NCBI GenBank assembly: GCA_029945425.1
Contig: JAQSDV010000004.1
Coordinates: forward strand, 248,001 to 312,000
Length of the DNA: 64,000 nt
Direction: 5' to 3'
DNA from: a bacterium
GTDB lineage: Bacteria; Pseudomonadota; Alphaproteobacteria; Micavibrionales; UBA2020
Positions within the stretch are counted from its first letter, which is position 1; each line of letters starts with the position of its first letter. A program made the position numbers and the translations under genes. This document shows positions 54,949 through 61,579 of the stretch, one piece after another. The notes below the pieces were generated by a model. The model made no database searches. It saw only the letters and a program-made list of their open reading frames with translations, and was not told the DNA's origin.

Positions 54949-56307
54949 TTAAGCGTTGTTGATCTTCAGGGCATGCCCGACGAGGTAGAGCGAGCCTGTA
55001 ATAATTATACGCTGCGGAGTGGCGAATTGGAAGGCAAGAGACTGTATCGCGCTTTCCAGATTGGGCGCGGGCCGCGCATCCGCAAAGCCCGATTTCGCAA
55101 GGTAATCGCAAAGTTCGGCAGCCGACACCATCGGCGCGTCGATCTGGCCGTCGACTGCCGTGATCGTGCGCGGTAGACCGGCGAATTTCAGGTAAAACGT
55201 GTCCGGTTCTTTCTTGCGCTTGAAGCCGGTGATGATGTGGAGCGGCTTTTCAGGGCCCCATGCCGTCGCCTGTTCGACCAGCACTTCCGCGCCGCTGTCG
55301 TTATGCGCGCCATCGACCCACAATTCCCAATCTTTCGGCAGCAATGCGGCGAGCGAGCCTTTTTTCAGCTGCTGGAATCTGCCCTGCCATTCGACTTCTT
55401 TCATGGCGCGGGAAAGGATATGGGCCGTCGCCAGATGCGAAAACGCGCTGTTTTCAACCGCCGCAATCGCCGTGCCCGCATTGATGACCTGATGCGCGCC
55501 GATCAGTTGCGGGCGGGGCAGATCGCCCTTGAAGATTTTACCCTCGTAGCGGAAAGTATCCCCGTGATCGGCAATCGTCCAGTCGCGGCCCGCAAGGCTG
55601 ACGCCCGCGTTTTCCGACTTCGCCTTTTCAAGGAATACATCGAGCACGCCCTCGCCCGCCTGCGGCGCGATGACGACGGGGCAGCCGTGCTTGATAATGC
55701 CCGCCTTTTGCGCCGCGATTTCGGGCAGGGTATTGCCCAAGAGCCGCGTATGATCGAACGAAATGCGCGTCAGCACCGCGACGCTTTTTTCCACCACATT
55801 GGTTGCATCGAATAACCCGCCAAGGCCGGTTTCCAGCAGCACGGCATCCGCCTTGCTCCGCGACCACGCGAGGAACGCAAGGCAGGTGAAGAATTCGAAA
55901 AACGACACCGGTTCGTCGCGGGTCGCCTTTTCGCATTCGGCTATCAGGTCGAGGAGATGGTCGGGCTCGATCAGTTTCCCCGCAATCATGATGCGTTCTT
56001 CGAACCGCACCAGATGGGGGGAGATGAATTTATGGACGGTTAAACCGCCTGCTTCGAATATCGCCTGTAAAAATGCAAGCGACGAACCCTTGCCGTTCGT
56101 GCCCGCCACATGGAATACCGGCGGCAGTTTCAGATGCGGATTGCCGAGCCTTTCCAGCATGCGCAAGGTGGGGGCAAGACCTGTCGGTGCCAGCGGAATA
56201 TGGCGCAGGCGAATGGCGTTGACCGCCTGTTCCAGCGCGGGCACCGGCGAATACGTCCATTCCGTCAACAGCGGCGCTGCGGGAGTTATTTGTTTTTTAT
56301 CGAGCAA
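54949..56307 (-). CDS. folC: folylpolyglutamate/dihydrofolate synthase
   Basis: Adds glutamate to folates (and to dihydropteroate). The 452-residue protein has the P-loop HVAGTNGKGSSLAFLQAIFE, HKFISPHLVRFEERI, LLETGLGGLFDATNVV, and the C-terminal WVDGAHNDSGAEVL. The start is unusual: the best start is TTG 56307 with AGGGGTGG upstream, since no ATG lies before the conserved N-terminal part. accD is 23 bases upstream on the same strand, the common accD-folC order. Confidence 0.95.
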   Translation of the reverse strand: MLDKKQITPAAPLLTEWTYSPVPALEQAVNAIRLRHIPLAPTGLAPTLRMLERLGNPHLKLPPVFHVAGTNGKGSSLAFLQAIFEAGGLTVHKFISPHLVRFEERIMIAGKLIEPDHLLDLIAECEKATRDEPVSFFEFFTCLAFLAWSRSKADAVLLETGLGGLFDATNVVEKSVAVLTRISFDHTRLLGNTLPEIAAQKAGIIKHGCPVVIAPQAGEGVLDVFLEKAKSENAGVSLAGRDWTIADHGDTFRYEGKIFKGDLPRPQLIGAHQVINAGTAIAAVENSAFSHLATAHILSRAMKEVEWQGRFQQLKKGSLAALLPKDWELWVDGAHNDSGAEVLVEQATAWGPEKPLHIITGFKRKKEPDTFYLKFAGLPRTITAVDGQIDAPMVSAAELCDYLAKSGFADARPAPNLESAIQSLAFQFATPQRIIITGSLYLVGHALKINNA

Positions 56308-56330
56308 GGGACCACCCCTGACGTAAAAGG

Positions 56331-57227
56331 CTATTTTTGCGTGCCGTTGGCTTTTTTGCGCGCGCCGGTTTCCGAGCGCGGACGCGTGAGCAGCTGGATG
56401 ATCGAGCCGATGCGCATGCGCAATTCGCCGCGCGGCACCACGAGATCGACCATGCCGTGATCGCGCAGGTATTCCGCGGTCTGGAAACCTTCGGGCAGCG
56501 ATGCGCGGATGGTTTCCTGAATGACGCGGCGACCCGCAAAGCCGATCTGCGCGCCGGGTTCGGCGATATGGATGTCGCCCAGCATCGCGAACGATGCCGA
56601 CACGCCGCCCGTGGTGGGGTCGGTCAGCAGCACGATATAGGGCAGTTTTGCTTCCTTCACCGTTTCAACGGCGATGACGGAACGCGGCATCTGCATCAGC
56701 GAGATCATGCCTTCCTGCATACGCGCGCCGCCGGATGCGGGGATCACGATATAGGGGGCTTTCAATTGCACGGCGAGGCGCGCGCCGGTGATGAGGCCGT
56801 CGCCGACCGCCGCACCCATCGACCCGCCCATGAAATCGAAATCGAAGGCCGCGATCACGGCCTGCTGGCCGGTGATGGTGCCATGCGCGACCACGATTGC
56901 GTCCTTGCGGCCGGTTTCGCTTTGCGCGTCTTTCAGGCGGTCGGTGTATTTTTTGCGGTCGCGGAATTTGAGGGGGTCGAGCACCGGCTTGGGCAGTTCG
57001 GATTCGGTATAGGCGCCGTCATCGAACAGCATTTTCAAGCGATCCTTGACCGCCATGCGCAGGTGATGGCCGCAATGCTGGCAGACGTTCAGGTTCTTGA
57101 CCATTTCCTGATGGTGGAGCATCGCCTCGCAGCCCGGGCATTTCTGCCAGAGGTTATCGGGGACATCCTTTTTCGAGGATATCAGGGCCTTGATCTTGGG
57201 CGGGACGAAGTTGGTAATCCAGTTCAT
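56331..57227 (-). CDS. accD: acetyl-CoA carboxylase carboxyltransferase subunit beta
   Basis: Carboxyltransferase half that, with AccA, makes malonyl-CoA. The 298-residue protein has the N-terminal zinc ribbon CPGCEAML ... CQHCGHHL and the carboxyltransferase core DFDFMGGSMGAAVGDGLI, SGGARMQEGMISLMQM and PTTGGVSASFAMLGD. The C-terminal end is Lys/Arg-rich. It begins the accD-folC unit. Confidence 0.97.
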   Translation of the reverse strand: MNWITNFVPPKIKALISSKKDVPDNLWQKCPGCEAMLHHQEMVKNLNVCQHCGHHLRMAVKDRLKMLFDDGAYTESELPKPVLDPLKFRDRKKYTDRLKDAQSETGRKDAIVVAHGTITGQQAVIAAFDFDFMGGSMGAAVGDGLITGARLAVQLKAPYIVIPASGGARMQEGMISLMQMPRSVIAVETVKEAKLPYIVLLTDPTTGGVSASFAMLGDIHIAEPGAQIGFAGRRVIQETIRASLPEGFQTAEYLRDHGMVDLVVPRGELRMRIGSIIQLLTRPRSETGARKKANGTQK

Positions 57228-57380
57228 GGGCTTAAACCTTATGCTTTAGAGTCGCGTTTTTAACATGGAGGGGCGATTTCCGTCATTATAATAAGCAATT
57301 TTATTACCATAACCTTGCCAATTGTTGACATAACTGGCAAAGCGGAGTACCAATAAAGGGTCTTAAAAAGAAGAATCCAG

Positions 57381-58238
57381 ATGAAAACCGCCGCGAAATT
57401 CAACGACGCAGCCGCCCCCGATGTGCCCCACGGATCCGATCCGGCGGGGTTGGCGAAGCAGTTGTTCGATGAATTATATAAGGTGGAATTCGGCGATGGC
57501 ACGCCCGTCGATGTTGCCAGAGTGACAAGACTGATCGAACAGGGCGCGGATTTGTCGTACCCGCACCCTGAACTGAACCAGACCGCCTTTGATTTCCTGA
57601 ACGGCTATCCCGAGATTTCCAAACATATGATCATGCTGCCCGCCTATGTCGGGCAGGATCTGATCAAGGTGCTGAACAGCGCCGATGAAGATACCGATGA
57701 TGTGCGCAGCATGCTGGAACACGGCGCGGACCTGAACCAGCGCGGCGACCAGGGGCGCACGCCGCTGATGATCGCGGCGCGCAAGGGATATACCGCAAGC
57801 GTGAAGGAAATTGCCGCAAAGGACGACAACCTGATGCGCACCGACAATCACGGCTGGAACGCGCTGATGCATGCCGCGATGGAAGGCCATTTTGACGCCG
57901 CGAAAACGCTGATCGATGCGCGCATGCCCGTCACGTTGCGGTCGACCAGCGGTTACACCGCGCTGGATATCGCGCTTGTCGGCGGCGGGAATGAAGAACC
58001 GCTATCGCCCGAGCGGTTAAAGCTGGCCGTGCTGCTGGTGCAAAACGGCGCGCCCCTGCACCAGAAAAACGAAAAAGAAATTTCGCCCGTCGAGTATTTG
58101 AAGCTGAACGGCGAGGAAGCCGCGATCAAGGCCCTGACCGCAGCAGCCGCGCAGTATGAAGTCACGCTGGCGCAAACCGCCGTGATCGGCAGGGGCATCG
58201 CCGCCCCTGCGGTTGCAAGGTTCCGCCGCGCGGGTTAA
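57381..58238 (+). CDS. ankyrin-repeat protein with conserved terminal tails
   Basis: A 285-residue protein. The N-terminus (KFNDAAAPDVPHG) is followed by ankyrin units: VTRLIEQGADLSYPHPELNQ, VRSMLEHGADLNQRGDQGRT, PLMIAARKGYTASVKEIAAK and ALMHAAMEGHFDAAKTLI. The C-terminus reads RGIAAPAVARFRRAG, like that of the ankyrin gene at 60233. A TTGACA-N17-TACCAA promoter-like pair (57325-57353) and ATTACCATAA (57303-57312) lie upstream. No signal peptide; the partner is unknown. Confidence 0.85.
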   Translation: MKTAAKFNDAAAPDVPHGSDPAGLAKQLFDELYKVEFGDGTPVDVARVTRLIEQGADLSYPHPELNQTAFDFLNGYPEISKHMIMLPAYVGQDLIKVLNSADEDTDDVRSMLEHGADLNQRGDQGRTPLMIAARKGYTASVKEIAAKDDNLMRTDNHGWNALMHAAMEGHFDAAKTLIDARMPVTLRSTSGYTALDIALVGGGNEEPLSPERLKLAVLLVQNGAPLHQKNEKEISPVEYLKLNGEEAAIKALTAAAAQYEVTLAQTAVIGRGIAAPAVARFRRAG

Positions 58239-58246
58239 ACTTCCCC

Positions 58247-58507
58247 ATGCCGACAAATATTCTTTTCAACAAAGCCTCCCTGATGATTCCGCTCTCGCCC
58301 GAGGGCATGGGCATTCTGCTGCTGACAGAACTGCGCAAGGATGCGCCCGATTTGCAAAAGGCAATGGGGTTATTGCGCAGCGGCGCGGATACCAATATCC
58401 GCGACAAGCGCGGCTTTTCCGCGCTGATGTGGGCGGTGACCAAGGGGCATGACGAAATCGCGGATGCGATCATCGCGCTGTCCGAACTTCCCAAAGACGA
58501 AGTTTAA
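58247..58507 (+). CDS. small ankyrin-repeat protein
   Basis: An 86-residue protein with one complete and one partial ankyrin unit (AMGLLRSGADTNIRDKRGFSALMWAVTKGHDEIADAIIAL, shown in short here). It starts 8 bases after the larger ankyrin gene and probably belongs to the same transcript. Two repeats are too few for a stable solenoid alone, so it may pair with the upstream protein. Its TAA overlaps the pyrF stop on the opposite strand. Confidence 0.7.
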   Translation: MPTNILFNKASLMIPLSPEGMGILLLTELRKDAPDLQKAMGLLRSGADTNIRDKRGFSALMWAVTKGHDEIADAIIALSELPKDEV

Positions 58508-59223
58508 GCGGCCTTGCGCGCGAGGCTGTCGAGAATATCCTGCGCGGCTTTGGCAGGGTCGGCGGATTGCGTGATGGGTCGGCCGATCACCAGATAATCC
58601 GCGCCCAGATCCGACGCCGCCTGCGGCGTCAAGGTGCGTTTCTGGTCGCCCGCCGCCGATCCTTCGGGACGGATGCCCGGCACGACGAGCTTCATGCGCG
58701 GCGACAGGTTTTTGCGCAATGACGCAATTTCAAGCGGCGAACAGATAACGCCCTGCAGCCCCGACATATCCGCCAGTTGCGCAAGGCGCAGCACCTGATC
58801 ACCAGACGGTTTCTGCTGGCCGACAGATTCCAGATCGCCGTCATCCATATGTGTCAGCACCGTCACGCCCAATAATGCGGGCAGCGGGCAGTTGAGCTGC
58901 GCCGCTGCATCCTGCGCGGCCTCGATCGCGGCGCGCATCATCGCGGCACCGCCCGAGGTATGGATGGTGATGAAATCCGCGCGGCAACGCACGGCGGCGC
59001 GGATCGAACCCGCGACGGTATTGGGGATGTCGTGCAGTTTCAGGTCGAGGAAAACGGGCGTATCGCCCTTCAGCTCCCGCAAACGCTCGACGCAGAAGGG
59101 GCCTTCGGCGACGAACAGTTCAAGCCCGATCTTGATGCCGATATCGACCTTGGACAGTTTGCGCACCATATCCTGTGCGTCCTGCATATTGGCCGCGTCA
59201 ATCGCGCAAAAAATCCCGGTCAT
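58504..59223 (-). CDS. pyrF: orotidine 5'-phosphate decarboxylase
   Basis: Last step of UMP synthesis. The 239-residue protein has the catalytic motif VFLDLKLHDIPNTVAG, preceded by KIGLELFVAEG, and the phosphate-binding PGIRPEGSAAGDQKRTLTPQ and YLVIGRPITQSADP. Length is normal for the short bacterial form. The RidA-family gene lies 32 bases upstream on the same strand. Confidence 0.96.
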   Translation of the reverse strand: MTGIFCAIDAANMQDAQDMVRKLSKVDIGIKIGLELFVAEGPFCVERLRELKGDTPVFLDLKLHDIPNTVAGSIRAAVRCRADFITIHTSGGAAMMRAAIEAAQDAAAQLNCPLPALLGVTVLTHMDDGDLESVGQQKPSGDQVLRLAQLADMSGLQGVICSPLEIASLRKNLSPRMKLVVPGIRPEGSAAGDQKRTLTPQAASDLGADYLVIGRPITQSADPAKAAQDILDSLARKAA

Positions 59224-59255
59224 CCTTGAACGTCCCTGTTACCTGATTTGAAATA

Positions 59256-59717
59256 TTACCTGATTTCAAAAATCGCATCGACCTCGACCGACGCGCCCAG
59301 CGGCAATGCCGCGACGCCGACCGCCGCGCGCGCATGTTTGCCCGCATCGCCGAACACGTCGACGATCAGGTCGGACGCACCGTTGATGACCTTCGGATGA
59401 TCGAAAAATTCCGGCGTCGACGCCACGAAACCGCCGAGGCGCAGGCAGCGCGCCACGCGGTCAAGATCGCCGCCCAATGCCGCGGATACTTGCGCGATGA
59501 TGTTGATCGCGCAGATACGCGCGGCAGCAGCGCCCTGTTCGACCGAGGTGTCCTTGCCCAGCAAACCTTTCGACAACTGCCCCGCCGCCATCGGCAGCTG
59601 GCCCGAGATGTAAAGCGTGTTGCCCGAAATGGTGAAGGGCATATAATTGGCAAGCGGCGCCGGAATTTGCGGCAGCGTGATGTTCAGGGCAGCCAGACGA
59701 TCGTTGATTCGTGACAT
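59256..59717 (-). CDS. RidA family protein (YjgF/YER057c/UK114)
   Basis: Members hydrolyse reactive enamine/imine intermediates. The 153-residue protein has GNTLYISGQLPMAAGQL, an Ala-rich helix region (CAINIIAQVSAALGGDLDRV), and the Arg-containing end HARAAVGVAALPLGASVEVDAI. It belongs to the longer YjgF subgroup with about 150 residues. It may be co-transcribed with pyrF. Confidence 0.9.
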   Translation of the reverse strand: MSRINDRLAALNITLPQIPAPLANYMPFTISGNTLYISGQLPMAAGQLSKGLLGKDTSVEQGAAAARICAINIIAQVSAALGGDLDRVARCLRLGGFVASTPEFFDHPKVINGASDLIVDVFGDAGKHARAAVGVAALPLGASVEVDAIFEIR

Positions 59718-59777
59718 GAAAAAGCTCCTTTGGCGGTCAGCCTAAAGGAGCGTGTTTATCCGTTCAACGAATAAGCG

Positions 59778-59957
59778 TCACAGGCCCAGTTTGGTGAGGT
59801 CGAGATTGGCGAAGGTTTCATAAGAGGTCTTGGCGCGGTTCGCCGGCGTGATCGAGCTCAACGGCAATTCGGACTGGCGCACAGCCTTGTTCTTGAAATC
59901 ATCGGTAATGGTCGCAGCCCAGGCATCGCCATCGGGGAATTTCTCTTCATGTCCCAT
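59778..59957 (-). CDS. small hypothetical protein
   Basis: A 59-residue acidic soluble protein (MGHEEKFPDGDAWAATITDD ... TFANLDLTKLGL). AGGAGG lies 9 bases before ATG 59957; the track start at 59987 adds 10 unlikely residues. No family recognised. About 275 bases of AT-rich DNA separate it from the divergent ankyrin gene at 60233. Confidence 0.65.
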   Translation of the reverse strand: MGHEEKFPDGDAWAATITDDFKNKAVRQSELPLSSITPANRAKTSYETFANLDLTKLGL

Positions 59958-60232
59958 ATCCAAAGCCTCCTGCGCGTCACAATTCATACATCTAATTCCA
60001 GTATCCCAGTAATATATTAACAGATTATGAATTCGGTCTTAACACGCAAAAGATAAGTTAAAGCCATGATATTTATTAGGTTTTTCGGCCGGAACGGCAA
60101 AAGTTCCATCTATTACCATAATTATTGCAAAGAAAAGCCCCTTCGTATATGATGGCGGGCAGCCTGAACGGGGTAAAAGACCGGCAGAATCGGCAATAAA
60201 ACGTCAGGCGGATAACAGGGGAAAAAGAATCC

Positions 60233-61063
60233 ATGGCCAGCGCACCGTTCAATGCCGCCGCCGCACCGGCGAACGACAACAGCATACCGAGCCTCGACCA
60301 GCAGTTGCTGAGCGCTGCCGAATTCGGTGAAACCGCAAAAATCATCTCACTGCTCGCGCAAGGCGCGAATATAAATGCCCGCCACACAAATGAAGATACC
60401 GCCCTGCACATCGCCGCGCGCGAAGGCCATCTTGATACCGTGAAGCTGCTGATTGAAAAAAGCGCGGATACCAGCCTCGTCAACAATTTCCAGCAGACCG
60501 CGCTGATGGTGTCGGTGCGCGAACATCAGGACGAACAGATCAACCTTGCCCTCATCAACGCGAAAACCCCCGTCAACCGGCAAGACGGCAAAGGCCGCAC
60601 CGCCGCCTATTTCGCAGCGCAGGACGGATTGCCGCTGACGACCAGGGCGCTGGGCGAGGCGGGCGCCGATTTTTCGCTGACCGGCATTGACGGCGTCACG
60701 CCGCTGATCTGGGCGACGCGCCTGCCCGGCAAGCATGAAACGATCGACGTCATCACGTCATACCCGACCGCAGGGCTGGACGCGCAGGACGAACAGGGAC
60801 GCTCCGCGCTGATGGAAGCGGCGGTGAAGAACGACCAGAAGCTGGTCGAGAAATATATCGGGCTGGGCGCAAAAGTCATGCTCTACGATAACGACCAGAA
60901 ACGCGCAAAAGACCTCGCGCAGGAATTCGGATCATCCGAAGCATTGAAAACGATCCAAGCGGCGGAGGCTGCGATTTACCAGCCCCTGACCGCCGGCGTC
61001 AGCGGACAAATTGCCGCGCCGCGCACGGCGAAGTTCAGGCCGAAACAGCCCGTCACGGAATAA
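60233..61063 (+). CDS. ankyrin-repeat protein with conserved terminal tails
   Basis: A 276-residue protein with about six ankyrin units: QQLLSAAEFGETAKIISLLA, TALHIAAREGHLDTVKLLIE, TALMVSVREHQDEQINLALI, TAAYFAAQDGLPLTTRALGE, TPLIWATRLPGKHETIDVIT, and SALMEAAVKNDQKLVEKYIG. The N-terminus SAPFNAAAAPAND and the C-terminus GQIAAPRTAKFRPKQ resemble those of the ankyrin gene at 57381. ATTACCATAA lies at 60112-60121. No signal peptide visible. Confidence 0.88.
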   Translation: MASAPFNAAAAPANDNSIPSLDQQLLSAAEFGETAKIISLLAQGANINARHTNEDTALHIAAREGHLDTVKLLIEKSADTSLVNNFQQTALMVSVREHQDEQINLALINAKTPVNRQDGKGRTAAYFAAQDGLPLTTRALGEAGADFSLTGIDGVTPLIWATRLPGKHETIDVITSYPTAGLDAQDEQGRSALMEAAVKNDQKLVEKYIGLGAKVMLYDNDQKRAKDLAQEFGSSEALKTIQAAEAAIYQPLTAGVSGQIAAPRTAKFRPKQPVTE

Positions 61064-61570
61064 TCAGGTTTTATCTTTTAAATGCGGGCAGCGCGCCATG
61101 ATCGTGCCGGACGCGACGAGGAATGATTGTTCGTCGGCCATTGACTGCTGCTGCAGGCTGATCTTGCCGCCCATATGGCGGATGACAAGATAGTTTTGAC
61201 CCTGCACCGACATCATGGTCAGTTTGGTGATATCGGAATAACGCACGAATTCCATCCGCTTTTCAAAAAATCCGACCGGAATGGTAAAGCCATCGTCAGC
61301 AATGCGCAGAACCGTCGCGTCGCCGGCATTCAGTTGCGTGATGACAGCAACCAGGCAGGCACCTGCGGCAAGACCGAGGACTGCAGAAAGCCCCCAATAG
61401 AATATCGTGGCATTCTCCACCCCCAGATGGATGGCGTGGAACAGGATCAACCCGCGGTCATTCGTCATCGCCAGATGCACGATAAGGACCGCGAGCCCTG
61501 CGATCACGGGGATCAGCAGCCCCATTTTCTTGACGTTGACCTTGTAGGGATATTCCAGCGTATCTGCCAT
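61064..61570 (-). CDS. hypothetical membrane protein with PH-like C-terminal part
   Basis: A 168-residue protein with two membrane helices (GLLIPVIAGLAVLIVHLAM and IFYWGLSAVLGLAAGACLVAV), then a soluble region resembling a bacterial PH-like or YdbT-type fold (IADDGFTIPVGFFEKRMEFV, YSDITKLTMMSVQGQNYLVI). It starts 9 bases after the NrdJ-like gene on the same strand, so it is probably the next gene in that transcript. Function unknown. Confidence 0.7.
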   Translation of the reverse strand: MADTLEYPYKVNVKKMGLLIPVIAGLAVLIVHLAMTNDRGLILFHAIHLGVENATIFYWGLSAVLGLAAGACLVAVITQLNAGDATVLRIADDGFTIPVGFFEKRMEFVRYSDITKLTMMSVQGQNYLVIRHMGGKISLQQQSMADEQSFLVASGTIMARCPHLKDKT

Positions 61571-61579
61571 GGCAGCCTC

